Shown piece by piece: positions 43,323 through 52,209 of a stretch of DNA of 64,000 nt. Source of the DNA: Desulfobacteraceae bacterium (GTDB lineage: Bacteria > Desulfobacterota > Desulfobacteria > Desulfobacterales > Desulfosarcinaceae); NCBI GenBank assembly GCA_024230435.1, contig JAAERL010000137.1:18224-82223 (forward strand), in the 5' to 3' direction. The stretch's first letter is position 1; each line of letters opens with the position of its first letter. Made by a program: the position numbers and the translations under genes. The notes under the pieces were generated by a model. That model was not told the origin of the DNA and did not search any database. It worked only from the letters and a program-made list of their open reading frames with translations.

Positions 43323-44941
43323 ATCTTTCCCTCGAACAACATTTCTAAATACATCTTTGCGATCGGATCGGATGCCTCAAAATAATGGTCCGGATCCTGG
43401 TTCTTATCAGCCATTTGGCGGCGCAGATCCGCAGCAGCGATTTTGCCCAGCTCTACACCAAACTGATCAAAGGAATTTACACCCCAGGCAAATCCCTCAA
43501 AAACTGTGCGGGCCTCGTAAAAGCTGAGTAAACGGCCCACATTCTCAGGGCTTAAATCATCCAGCACAAGGGTGGAAGAAGGACGGTTGCCGCTGAAATA
43601 GCGGGTCTTGTCCTCACTGTCTTTTCCTATAGCCAATACTTTTGCCTGGGCGATCATGTTTGCCCAAAGTTCCTGATGGTTGGTAACACCCTTGGAGCAG
43701 GATTGGTATTGGGTATATTGGGGGTTCAGAACACCGATAAAATCTATAGGGAAAGCTTGTCCCTGGTGGGCGAGTTGAAAAAAAGAATGTTGGGCATTGG
43801 CGCCCGGTTCTCCAAAAATCACTGTGCCTGCCGGAGTATCGAGCATTTGACCCTGGATGTCGGCTCCTTTGCCATTGCTTTCCATGTTTAATTGCTGGAT
43901 ATGGGGAGCCAGTTTTTGAAGAGCAGAGCAATAAGGGATAATTGCGTTATGCCGGTAGCCCAGATAATCGGTATTCCAAACACTGATTAATGCAGCTATC
44001 AACGGCAAATTGGCATGCGCCGGGGCCTGAGCTGCGTGCAGGTCCATTTGTTCCGCGCCTTTCAAAAATCTTTCGAATGTTTCATTTCCCAAATAAATAC
44101 TTAAAGGCGCCGCCCCCACCGCGGAGGTTACGCTGTACCGTCCGCCGATAAAGTCATACATGTAAAAAGTCGCCAGCACAGGATCACCGGGATCGTCACC
44201 GGGGCTGCCTTTGCTGGTAACAGTGACGATATGCTTGGAAGGCTCAAGACCCTTGTCCTTCATCAATTCAATTGCCTGATTCTTGTTGGCTGTAGTTTCC
44301 GCAGTAGTATAGCTTTTTGAGATAATGATCCAGAGCGTGGTTTCAGGATCGATAGCGTCTGCCACAGCCCCGAAATTATGAATGTCGACATTGGCCAGGT
44401 AATGAATCCGAATTGCTTTGTTTGCATATGCCGCCAGAGCCGTGGAAATAAATTCGGCCCCTAAATAGGAGCCGCCAATACCCACAACCACGGCATGCCG
44501 AAACGCTTTTCCGGTGCAGCCTTTGATTTCGCCATTATGGACACGGTTGCAAAAGGTTTTTACGGCGTTTCTTACGTTTTGCATGTCCGGCATGATATCG
44601 TGACCGTCCACATAGATGGGCGTGCTGCTGAAACTCCGGGTGGCGGTATGTAAAACAGCGCGATTTTCAGTCTTGTTTATCAATGCGCCTTGGCTCATCT
44701 GCTGGAATTTGGCCGTCAGGTTAAGCTTGTCAGCCGCATCGATCAATAGTTGCATGGTTTGATCATCCAGCCGTTGCCGCGAGTAGTCCAGAAAAAGACC
44801 GCCGCCCTTGGCTGAATAATTGCTTAAACGATTCGGCGCCGAAACAAGGTGCTTGAGGTGCATTTTGTCCTGGTTCATTTCACGGGCTTTTTTCTGCAGG
44901 GCTGTGTTTAGTTCAAGTTGGTTCAATCGATATGGTTTCAT
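43319..44941 (-). CDS. pgi: Glucose-6-phosphate isomerase
   Basis: 540 residues. Interconverts glucose-6-phosphate and fructose-6-phosphate. Landmarks: VVVGIGGSYLGAEFI (sugar-phosphate loop), IISKSYTTAETTANKNQAIELM, GGRYSVTSAVGAAPLSIYLG, MESNGKGADIQGQML (active-site region Glu), GANAQHSFFQLAHQG (catalytic His) and GFAWGVNSFDQFGVELGK (catalytic Lys). Overlaps the upstream lipoprotein gene by 4 bp, so it forms the distal end of the Mla operon, an unusual place for a glycolytic gene. Confidence 0.95.
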   Translation of the reverse strand: MKPYRLNQLELNTALQKKAREMNQDKMHLKHLVSAPNRLSNYSAKGGGLFLDYSRQRLDDQTMQLLIDAADKLNLTAKFQQMSQGALINKTENRAVLHTATRSFSSTPIYVDGHDIMPDMQNVRNAVKTFCNRVHNGEIKGCTGKAFRHAVVVGIGGSYLGAEFISTALAAYANKAIRIHYLANVDIHNFGAVADAIDPETTLWIIISKSYTTAETTANKNQAIELMKDKGLEPSKHIVTVTSKGSPGDDPGDPVLATFYMYDFIGGRYSVTSAVGAAPLSIYLGNETFERFLKGAEQMDLHAAQAPAHANLPLIAALISVWNTDYLGYRHNAIIPYCSALQKLAPHIQQLNMESNGKGADIQGQMLDTPAGTVIFGEPGANAQHSFFQLAHQGQAFPIDFIGVLNPQYTQYQSCSKGVTNHQELWANMIAQAKVLAIGKDSEDKTRYFSGNRPSSTLVLDDLSPENVGRLLSFYEARTVFEGFAWGVNSFDQFGVELGKIAAADLRRQMADKNQDPDHYFEASDPIAKMYLEMLFEGKI

Positions 44942-45594
44942 GGTTTATTCCTTTTAAATTTATTTAGTTGTGCTTCAAGGATGCTGTAACTGTCCGCGAT
45001 AATTTTTTTTGACACCGATGCCATGGCCTGGCTCATCGCCAATGCCAGGGCTGCCGGTTTTTTCTGCCGGCAAGGCGCTGATGCACTGTAAGTTTTTTGC
45101 ATCAGTATGCTTTTTCCAGGATTGCTCTGATTCAGGTCCATGAGAGTGATGTGCAGGACTAAAGAGGCTTTCCATATGGCTGGATCGTCTTTTTCCAAAA
45201 ATTCTTCAACCCATCCCATCAAACTATGGGTAGCTGTTGAGGCTGCATCCGGAGTCAAAATTGCCTTGAAAGCCTTGGTTTGGCGCAAATCCCGGGTCAG
45301 CAGATACGCCAACAGCTCTCCGGGAGATGCGATCCATTGAAAATTCGGATAGGTATTACGGTGCAAATCCTTATCTGCATAGATGATCTGCTTGCTATTA
45401 TAGGGCGGGCTGACGCTGAAACGATCAACCCGGATGACAACGGGCAATTGCGTATCGGGTTTCAATCGGGCGCTGGTATAGTCCAGGGTATAGTAGTAAA
45501 CCGGTTGGGGTGCTTTTGACTTGGGAAGGCAAGCAAAAAGGGTTGAAAAGCAAAGAAGTATTAAAATTGCGAATCGGAAAATGCATCGGTTCAT
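44938..45594 (-). CDS. ABC-transport auxiliary lipoprotein (PqiC/LptE-unrelated, Mla system)
   Basis: 218 residues. Signal peptide with lipobox ending LCFSTLFAC, then KAPQPVYYYTLDY and LPVVIRVDRFSVSPPYNSKQIIY, the opening of the ABC_trans_aux/PqiC family. LLAYLLTRDLRQTKAF and SLMGWVEEFLEKDD follow the family plan. Such lipoproteins sit on the outer membrane side of MCE transporters. 28 bp downstream of the MCE gene and overlapping pgi by 4 bp. Confidence 0.85.
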   Translation of the reverse strand: MNRCIFRFAILILLCFSTLFACLPKSKAPQPVYYYTLDYTSARLKPDTQLPVVIRVDRFSVSPPYNSKQIIYADKDLHRNTYPNFQWIASPGELLAYLLTRDLRQTKAFKAILTPDAASTATHSLMGWVEEFLEKDDPAIWKASLVLHITLMDLNQSNPGKSILMQKTYSASAPCRQKKPAALALAMSQAMASVSKKIIADSYSILEAQLNKFKRNKP

Positions 45595-45622
45595 ATGGGC
45601 AAGACTCTCCTTTTTTCAACCA

Positions 45623-46633
45623 TCAGGGCGCAGCCGGTTTTACTTTAGACGGTTTGCTGAACACGAGCTGAGACGGTTGGCCTGCAACCCTGTCCAGTAT
45701 TCGGTTCAAAGCAAGGCTGGCTTGATCTATGTGATTTATAGTAATCAAAGCCTGGCGCTGGAGAGCGCCCATTTGACGACCGGTATTTTTTAATAACCCG
45801 GCGCCTGTTTCCATGGCCTTTTTTACCTGCCGGGATGATTCTTTCAAATTAGCGGTGACAGAGGCAACATCTTTTGCACTGGTGTCAAGCACTGTATCTA
45901 TTTTGGCAACGGCGCCGCGTAATTGCGTAATACCTTCGCCGGCATTGGCGGCCATTGTATTCAGACTATCGGATGTGTGTTCAATCGATTCTATCAACGT
46001 GTCTATTTTCCCAGCTTGCAGTAATTGCTTTAGGTGCTGGAGCGTGTCACGCACGTCATTTGAAATGGAGGCTAATTGAGCCTCATCCAAAGTTGTTTTT
46101 ACTTTCCTGAAGGTGGAGATAATTTCTTCTGAAATGGCTTTAGTATCCAGGGCGCGAAACAGGTTGAAAATATCGTCTATTCCTTTAAAGAGCATGGATA
46201 TTCCTGAAGGCCGGGTTGGAACCATAGGATAGGGAGGCTTAAATTCAATCTTCGGGTTCAGGTCGGGTTCGTCAACCTTCTTGCGCTCCAACTCAATAAA
46301 CATCAGGCCTGTAATTCCCACTGCGCTGAGCTGGGCGACAATATCCCGGCTGTCTTGAAAGGGCTTTGTCTTAGACTCGATTTTAAGAATGACTTCTATG
46401 AGCCGCTCATCGGGCGCAACGCCAATCTGCTGTACGCGGCCAATGGAAACCCCCCGGTATTTAACAGGAGAATCCTTTTCCAGACCCTGGACCGATTCAT
46501 CAAAATAAGACACAACAAAGCGGCCCTTTTCAAAGTAATTTGACATTCCCAGCCAAATGATGCCTGTTGAGCCAACGGTAATACCGGCGATCAGAAACAA
46601 TCCCACACTGAATTTTGTTTTTAACGTTGCCAT
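45623..46633 (-). CDS. mlaD: MlaD-family MCE lipid-transport substrate-binding protein
   Basis: 336 residues. One N-terminal membrane anchor (FSVGLFLIAGITVGSTGIIWLG) is followed by a single MCE domain: FDESVQGLEKDSPVKYRGVSIGRVQQIGVAPDERLIEVILKIESK, LSAVGITGLMFIELE. The last 180 residues are a long amphipathic helix-rich tail (TISEEIISTFRKVKTTLDEA ... VASVTANLKESSRQVKKAMETGA), as in tunnel-forming MCE proteins. Its start overlaps mlaF by 13 bp. Binds phospholipid between the membranes. Confidence 0.9.
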   Translation of the reverse strand: MATLKTKFSVGLFLIAGITVGSTGIIWLGMSNYFEKGRFVVSYFDESVQGLEKDSPVKYRGVSIGRVQQIGVAPDERLIEVILKIESKTKPFQDSRDIVAQLSAVGITGLMFIELERKKVDEPDLNPKIEFKPPYPMVPTRPSGISMLFKGIDDIFNLFRALDTKAISEEIISTFRKVKTTLDEAQLASISNDVRDTLQHLKQLLQAGKIDTLIESIEHTSDSLNTMAANAGEGITQLRGAVAKIDTVLDTSAKDVASVTANLKESSRQVKKAMETGAGLLKNTGRQMGALQRQALITINHIDQASLALNRILDRVAGQPSQLVFSKPSKVKPAAP

Positions 46634-47415
46634 GGTAAATTTTCTGATGCTTTTGTTTGGCGGTTGAAAAATTGTCTGACGACTGGATCGGAGCTTTTCG
46701 TCTTCAACTGTTTGGGGTCCCCCTGGGCAATAATGCCTTTTACTGTTTTATCCAGCATAATTACCCGATGTGCAACTTTAAAAATGATGCTCAGAGAATG
46801 GGTAATGATAACCAGGGTGGTTCGCAAACTATGGTTGATCTGCAATATGAGAGCCTCGATCTCTGCCGAAGTTACCGGGTCTAAACCGGCAGTGGGTTCA
46901 TCCAGAAAAAGGATTTGAGGGTTCAGCGCCAATGCTCTGGCCAATGAAGCGCGTTTGATCATTCCCCCGCTGATCTCCGAAGGCAGATGGTCTTCATAGC
47001 CTTCTAAATCTACGCTGCATAGCTTCATACGTACCAGAGTGCTAACGGCCTCAGGCGATAAATCCGTGTATTGCAGAATTGGTAAAGCCACGTTTTCCGC
47101 CAGAGTCATAGAGCCGAACAGGGCTCCTGCTTGAAACAAAATGCCTATTTTTTGAAGTGCGCGCTGGAATGTTGCTTCATCGCCACTGGTAATTTCATCG
47201 CCGTCGATGACGATACTGCCTTTGGAGGGCTCAACAAGGCCTACCATGTGGCGCAGCAAGGTTGTTTTACCACAACCGCTGCCGCCGATAATTGCCAGGA
47301 TTTCACCATGCATGACTTCAAAGTTGATATCTTTCAGGACAACGGTATCACCATAACGTGCTTGAAGGTTTTTTATGTCAATGAGGGTATCAGCCTGCAA
47401 CATCTTTTCTACCAA
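46621..47415 (-). CDS. mlaF: MlaF-type ABC ATPase
   Basis: 264 residues. Walker A GGSGCGKTT, signature SGGMIKRASLARAL (the SGGMxKR form typical of MCE-linked ATPases), Walker B ILFLDEPTAGLDP, H-loop IITHSL. N-terminus has VLKDINFEVMHGEILAIIGGSG. It powers lipid movement with the MlaE permease, whose gene overlaps it by 7 bp on the upstream side. Confidence 0.93.
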   Translation of the reverse strand: MVEKMLQADTLIDIKNLQARYGDTVVLKDINFEVMHGEILAIIGGSGCGKTTLLRHMVGLVEPSKGSIVIDGDEITSGDEATFQRALQKIGILFQAGALFGSMTLAENVALPILQYTDLSPEAVSTLVRMKLCSVDLEGYEDHLPSEISGGMIKRASLARALALNPQILFLDEPTAGLDPVTSAEIEALILQINHSLRTTLVIITHSLSIIFKVAHRVIMLDKTVKGIIAQGDPKQLKTKSSDPVVRQFFNRQTKASENLPWQR

Positions 47416-48551
47416 TAGCTGCGGATGACTGCGAAAATTGAATCAAAAAGTATGATAAAAAAGATTCCGCTCACAACAGCGGAGGTGGCGGCATTTCCTA
47501 CGCCGGCAGCGCCGCCTTGGACCTGAAAACCTCTCAGGCAACCGATCCACGACACCAGTGCCGCAAAAACAAAGCTTTTCATAAGTCCCCACATAAATTC
47601 AAAAAGCGTCAATGATTTAATCGTTTGGGCAATATAGGTACTGATCGTCAGATCAAGAAGCCAAACGCTGATTGTCAGGCCGCCCATGATGGCAAACAGG
47701 TCTGAAAAAAGGGTCAGCAAAGGGATGACCAGAATAGATGCTACAATGCGGGGAATGGCTAGAAAAAGGGTAGGTGAGATGCCCATGGTAAATAGTGCAT
47801 CGATTTCATCGGATATGCGCATGGCCCCGATTTCGGCTGCAAAAGCTGATCCTGAGCGCCCTGCCACCACAATGGCCGTCATGATCGGACCCAGCTCGGA
47901 TACCATGGACAAGGCTACCAGGGAGGCGACATAAATACTGGCGCCGAACTGTTTTAATTGCAGGCTGGATACAAAGGCCATGATCAAACCTAGTAAAAAA
48001 CTGATCATTGCGATGATCGGAACAGCGTCAACGCCGGTTTTTTTCATCAGTTGCACTGTGTCATCCAAACGCAACTTTCTCGGATTGAGCATTACTTCTA
48101 GCAGGCAAAGGATGACCGATCCTAAAAAAGCAATTTGATAACGAATATTTAGGACAGTGGTTATTGCGCCTTCGCCCAGGCGCGAAATTAAATTAGGTTG
48201 CTTTTTTTTTATTAGCGGAGCACAAAGCTTAGGGCTTTCAAAGTTTGTCAGTGTGAGGATCTCACTGACCCTGGGCGGCGGTTGGACCAGGTCAAATTCG
48301 ATTTTGAACCCGGTGAGGAAAGATCGGAGCTCGAAGAGAATCAGGGCCCCGAAATCATCAAAATAAGTGATGCGGTTTAGATCGAACATCACTTTGCGCG
48401 GACCAAGTTTTTTTATTTCAGATTTGAGCCGCCTTATCAGAGAACCCGAGCAATAGCGGTCGATCCGGCCAATTAACTGTATGCCAATCGTACCGCTTTT
48501 ACTGGTGACCAGGCGGAAATGTTCAGATGCGATTTCCTTACCTCTGGGCAT
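47409..48551 (-). CDS. mlaE: MlaE-type permease with N-terminal STAS domain
   Basis: 380 residues. Residues 1-110 form a STAS domain (GTIGIQLIGRIDRYCSGSLIRRLKSEIKKLGPRKVMFDLNRITYFDDFGALILFELR). In most proteobacteria this is the separate protein MlaB; here it is fused. The permease part (about 140-380) has VDAVPIIAMISFLLGLIMAFVSSLQL, ELGPIMTAIVVAGRSGSAFAAEIGAMRISDEIDAL (the MlaE hallmark) and FFIILFDSIFAVIRSYW. First of the chain mlaE-mlaF-mlaD-lipoprotein-pgi. Inner-membrane lipid transporter. Confidence 0.93.
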   Translation of the reverse strand: MPRGKEIASEHFRLVTSKSGTIGIQLIGRIDRYCSGSLIRRLKSEIKKLGPRKVMFDLNRITYFDDFGALILFELRSFLTGFKIEFDLVQPPPRVSEILTLTNFESPKLCAPLIKKKQPNLISRLGEGAITTVLNIRYQIAFLGSVILCLLEVMLNPRKLRLDDTVQLMKKTGVDAVPIIAMISFLLGLIMAFVSSLQLKQFGASIYVASLVALSMVSELGPIMTAIVVAGRSGSAFAAEIGAMRISDEIDALFTMGISPTLFLAIPRIVASILVIPLLTLFSDLFAIMGGLTISVWLLDLTISTYIAQTIKSLTLFEFMWGLMKSFVFAALVSWIGCLRGFQVQGGAAGVGNAATSAVVSGIFFIILFDSIFAVIRSYW

Positions 48552-48570
48552 AGTATTTTTTTGGGGAGCC

Positions 48571-48792
48571 TCATTCTTTTTTAGGTTGATTCTCCAATCG
48601 TATGGAGAAAGATTCCAGCGCGGAATAACTCCGCGTAGTCAAAACGCTACAGGCCAGCTTTGACTGAATCCGATCGATAATCGAGCATCCCTGTGTGCAG
48701 ACAGGCAACCTGTAATGCAGCCAACAATCCTTGCATGGGCTTTTCGTGAGGTACCCAACTTCAAAGTCATACATATGCTTTTGCTTTGGCAT
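48571..48792 (-). CDS. Small Cys-rich hypothetical protein
   Basis: 73 residues from the ATG at 48792. Core pattern: LTKSPCKDCWLHYRLPVCTQGCSIIDRIQSKLACSV, i.e. CxxC followed by CxxxC, then a helix. Similar short proteins with SPCxxCxxRxxxPxCxxxCxxIxxIQ occur in Desulfobacterales as I recall; function unknown, possibly metal binding. It ends 19 bp before mlaE on the same strand, so it may be co-transcribed. No strong ribosome site (GGGACCAG about 8 nt upstream). Confidence 0.45.
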   Translation of the reverse strand: MPKQKHMYDFEVGYLTKSPCKDCWLHYRLPVCTQGCSIIDRIQSKLACSVLTTRSYSALESFSIRLENQPKKE

Positions 48793-48958
48793 GTTACTGG
48801 TCCCGGTTCTTGCCGCCTGTTGAACGGGCGGATGTTTTGATATCAATTTTGCTAAATTAGATCGCTGTGTATTTAATTTCCATTCAGCCTAAAAGCTATC
48901 AGAATAAGTTTCATATTTCAACTATGGTGTGACAGCCAGCAATATCGGCAATGGATTT

Positions 48959-51151
48959 TTAAATTTTTGAAGTTCGAATGAGGTATTGCCGGTAATCCAC
49001 CATTTTTGAAAGCGTTTTGGCGGCTCGTTCAGGAGTTTCATAAACCACGGATTTATATTGTGAATCTGCTACTTTGTATACGGTTTGATGTGTGTTTTCG
49101 GCAAGCAAGCTGACATTGATGATGGGTTTATTGTATTTTTGCATGAAACTTGCCGATGTATGAGTGACCTTTGTTTCAAAATTATTAAGCATTTTTCTGA
49201 TTATTTTAAGCTGGTCTGCCGAAACGGTTGGATCAGCCGCAATAATGGATTCTCCCATGCGGCTCATTAATGGCAATCGGCCTGCGATGCCAAGGCTGAT
49301 AACAGCATCGCATCCTTCCCATTTCATGAGAATTTTCATAATTTTCAGAGCAGTTTCGTGATTCTGGCTGCCAACCAGGTCGACTGGATTGGTACGGCTC
49401 CAAAAAGAGGGAAGCAGCTTGTCGATGCTGCGTATAACCTGCGAGTCCAGTTGCGGCAGTTCAAGACCGCTGGCTTGGCATAAATCGGCTGTGACAACCC
49501 CCCATCCGCCGCCCCAGGTAATGATAGCGGTTCGCGGTCCTGCAGGCAGGGGCAAAGAGTCCAGCGCGGCAACCAGATCCAGCATGTCCATGGATTGTTC
49601 CACTTTCAGGATTCCGGCTTGGCGGCACATGGCGTCAAATACCCGGTCGTTGGACGCCATGGCGCCGGTATGGCTTTCAGCAGCCCTTTTTCCGGCGCTG
49701 GTCCGGCCGCCTTTTAAAAGCACAATGGGTTTTTTGCGGCTTATTCGGCTGGCGTTTTCAAAAAAACGCCGCCCGTTGGCAATACCTTCCAAATACAGCA
49801 AAATTGTACGCGTCAGATTGTCTTGTTCAAATCCTTCCAGATAATCTTCAATGGTTAACATGGCCTCGTTCCCGCTGCCGACGAAACAACGGATACCGAT
49901 TCCCTGCTTTTCCATAAAAGCCAGAAGCTGTGTTCCCATATTGCCGGATTGGGAAATCATGGTCGTGCTCCCGGCAATGGGGGTTACGGTTATGCCGGTA
50001 CAAAACAGATGAATGTGAGGGTTGGTGATCCCCATAGTATTGGGGCCAACGGTCAGGATTCCGGCGTTGGCTGATTCTTCAGCCAGGCGGGTCTCAATGG
50101 TTTTGCCTTCAGCTCCGGTTTCCCCGAATCCTGAGCTGATTATAACAATATTGGCAATTGCCTTTGCCTTGCACTGTGCGACCAAATCCCGTGTTTTTTG
50201 GGCGGGAATGGTTACAACTGCAAGATCTACGGGGCCGGGTATATCAGCTATATTTTTGTAGACCGGGCGCCCTGCAATGGTTCCGCCCTTGGGGTTGACA
50301 AGATAAATATCACCCTTAAATCCCCCGCTGATAGTGTTGACTACGAGCAGATGCCCCCATTTGCCCAATTGAGCGGATGCGCCCACAAAGGCAATGCTTT
50401 TGGGATGAAATAACGCCTGAATCGCCGCAGGTGCAAACCTGCGACCCGGCTTCTGATCCGGGGCGCCTTCAGACATTGTGATTAAGGCATCCACTGCTTT
50501 GACTTCACCTTGGGGGGTTATTTTGAGGGGGTTTATATCTATTTGTTCAATCTCCGGGCGCTCAAAAGACAGCCGGGATAGGCCCATCAAGGTTTTTACG
50601 ATATCTTCCCGCTGAACTGGAGCTTCACAACGATAGGAGCCAAGCAGCTTGGTTGCCCTGATTTGAGAAAGCATGTCATTTGCTTCTTCGGCATTTAACG
50701 GTCCCAGACGCAGGACCACGTCATTTAAGGCTTGCGTCAGAACCCCGCCAAGCCCGAACACGATTACCGGTCCAAATGCGGCGTCCCGGTAATATCCGGC
50801 TAAAAATTCGCGGTGTCCGGAAATATGCGGCTGTATGATAAAGAACTCAAAAGCGTCTCCAGCCTGTTCCCTAATCACACGGCAGGCCTTTCTCACCGCC
50901 TGCTCATCAGTTAAATGCACATGAACCAGATTTTTTTCCGTCTTATGAAAAAAATGCCGTCCCGCTCCTTTTACCACCACAGGATAGCCCAGTTCTCCGG
51001 CGGCATCCACAACGCCTTGTTCATCGCAGGAGACGCTTTCTTGTACAATGGGAACATTATACGTTTTTAATAAAGATTTTGCTTTGTGCTCATCCAAAGC
51101 AGCAGAATCGCCACGGTCTGTAATTTTGGGGAAGCAATCGGATTTATTCAA
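48959..51151 (-). CDS. ADP-forming acyl-CoA synthetase (acetate-CoA ligase type), ATP-grasp first
   Basis: 730 residues. The ATP-grasp (beta) part is N-terminal: AKSLLKTYNVPIVQE, YPVVVKGAGRHFFHKTEKNLV, GPVIVFGLGGVLTQAL, IEQIDINPLKI. It is followed by the CoA-binding domain (LFHPKSIAFVGASAQLGKWGHLLVVN) and ligase domains with phospho-histidine in AAESHTGAMA and DLVG near the end. It interconverts acyl-CoA, ADP and phosphate with acid, ATP and CoA. The swapped beta-alpha order is one of the known arrangements of the NDP-forming superfamily. Alone on its transcript; acid specificity not predictable. Confidence 0.9.
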   Translation of the reverse strand: MNKSDCFPKITDRGDSAALDEHKAKSLLKTYNVPIVQESVSCDEQGVVDAAGELGYPVVVKGAGRHFFHKTEKNLVHVHLTDEQAVRKACRVIREQAGDAFEFFIIQPHISGHREFLAGYYRDAAFGPVIVFGLGGVLTQALNDVVLRLGPLNAEEANDMLSQIRATKLLGSYRCEAPVQREDIVKTLMGLSRLSFERPEIEQIDINPLKITPQGEVKAVDALITMSEGAPDQKPGRRFAPAAIQALFHPKSIAFVGASAQLGKWGHLLVVNTISGGFKGDIYLVNPKGGTIAGRPVYKNIADIPGPVDLAVVTIPAQKTRDLVAQCKAKAIANIVIISSGFGETGAEGKTIETRLAEESANAGILTVGPNTMGITNPHIHLFCTGITVTPIAGSTTMISQSGNMGTQLLAFMEKQGIGIRCFVGSGNEAMLTIEDYLEGFEQDNLTRTILLYLEGIANGRRFFENASRISRKKPIVLLKGGRTSAGKRAAESHTGAMASNDRVFDAMCRQAGILKVEQSMDMLDLVAALDSLPLPAGPRTAIITWGGGWGVVTADLCQASGLELPQLDSQVIRSIDKLLPSFWSRTNPVDLVGSQNHETALKIMKILMKWEGCDAVISLGIAGRLPLMSRMGESIIAADPTVSADQLKIIRKMLNNFETKVTHTSASFMQKYNKPIINVSLLAENTHQTVYKVADSQYKSVVYETPERAAKTLSKMVDYRQYLIRTSKI

Positions 51152-51259
51152 CGCAATATCCCTTTTCTTTTAAAAGAAATTATGTATGCGGTGTATCTTG
51201 CTGAAAAAAAACTTTTATCATATTTTTAGTTTTTTTTACAAGTATCTGCACAACGGCCT

Positions 51260-51425
51260 TTAAGGTGATTGCCGGAAAAGAATATACCAGATTGAGCAGA
51301 ATTTTTTTTCGTATTCAAGGCGTGCCAAAGTTTGCATACTTTACGTATTCGCACCTTTGGCATAACGCAGAAGACGGAAAAAAAGACATACAAGATGGTA
51401 TATTCTTTAACTGTAAATCGCCTAA
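51260..51425 (-). repeat. Family-1 dispersed repeat, copy F (reverse orientation)
   Basis: About 166 bp between the CoA ligase and NosL-like genes. TTAAGGTGATTGCCGGAAAAG and ATTCTTTAACTGTAAATCGCCTAA at the ends. Lacks the CTGATCAG core and about 12 bases present in copy E, otherwise close to it. Confidence 0.85.
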
Positions 51426-51458
51426 AAGCTGCTGATAGTTCAGCAGCTTTCAGGATAC

Positions 51459-51911
51459 TTAATATCGCATGAGTTTCCGCCATTTGATCAATGCTTGATT
51501 GTACGTCACCACTTCGCCGCCAAATCCCTTTGCAAACTGGCTGGCGTGTTTTTCTGATTTAAAGGCAATGAATCCTGGAGCCATATCGCAAATAACACTG
51601 CTTTTAAAAACATAGAAGCCTTTGGCTGCATCAAAGGGACGGTTAGTCAACAGGTCGCGGGCGATAGCGCCGCGCCAGTTTTTATCGAGTCTCAGGTGCA
51701 GGGAAAGTCCGCACTGGACACCACAGGTAACATGAACTTTTTTTTTGATTGTCGTGACTTCATAACGTGTGTGCGGATATTTGTAAATATCCATACCGCA
51801 GATCAAACAGCGGGTAGGCCCGGCTGATTGATCTGCGATCAGAGCGGTTGTTAAACATAGTGTTGTTAATACCAGGATTGCGCTTCGTAGAACTTTACGT
51901 GGAACAGGCAT
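51459..51911 (-). CDS. NosL-like exported copper-binding protein
   Basis: 150 residues. Signal peptide MPVPRKVLRSAILVLTTLCLTTALIA. Mature part: RCLICGMDIYKYPHTRYEV (CxxCGM, the metal-site motif of the NosL family), VTCGVQCGLSLHLRL with two more Cys, and FIAFKSEKHASQFAKGFGGEVVTYNQAL, the usual C-terminal segment. NosL-like proteins deliver Cu(I) to periplasmic enzymes; this variant lacks a nos cluster. A related NosL-cytochrome fusion is encoded 300 bp upstream on the same strand. Confidence 0.8.
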   Translation of the reverse strand: MPVPRKVLRSAILVLTTLCLTTALIADQSAGPTRCLICGMDIYKYPHTRYEVTTIKKKVHVTCGVQCGLSLHLRLDKNWRGAIARDLLTNRPFDAAKGFYVFKSSVICDMAPGFIAFKSEKHASQFAKGFGGEVVTYNQALIKWRKLMRY

Positions 51912-51956
51912 GATTATTTTCCATTTTCTTATTGTGTCTTATTGTTAGTCAGCGCC

Positions 51957-51974
51957 AGTTTCCGGATAGACACT
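51957..51974. repeat. Solo right end of a family-3 repeat
   Basis: AGTTTCCGGATAGACACTAA matches the right end of the 18498 and 61677 copies (CCGGGTGGACACTA, GGTTGGACACTA). It directly abuts a family-2 copy. Confidence 0.5.
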
Positions 51975-52196
51975 AAAGGTCGTGGAAGAAGCGAATATAC
52001 CACTTATACCACTTATGCTTGTCCTTAAATTCGTTTTTGTCTGTTGCGTCAATGCGCACAGACAATTAGTATATCAATCAGCACGCACCCATCTTTGCTT
52101 TGTGAAAACGAATCCAAATCTAAAAGCCTGTTTGGCAATTATTAAATCGGCTGCAAAAGCGCGAGAACGTCTATATTGGCATCTTCCAAAACCCTG
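51975..52196. repeat. Family-2 dispersed repeat, copy 2 (full length)
   Basis: About 222 bp. AAGGTCGTGGAAGAAGCGAATATA at the left and TATATTGGCATCTTCCAAAACCCT at the right are imperfect complements. Includes CTTGTCCTTAAATTCGTTTTTG and GAAAACGAATCCAAATCTAA, an inner inverted pair. Shares a block (AAGCCTGTTTGGCAATTATT, AAATCGGCTGCAAAAGCGCG) with family-1 copy D. Confidence 0.75.
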
Positions 52197-52209
52197 ATGA
52201 AAAATGGCA

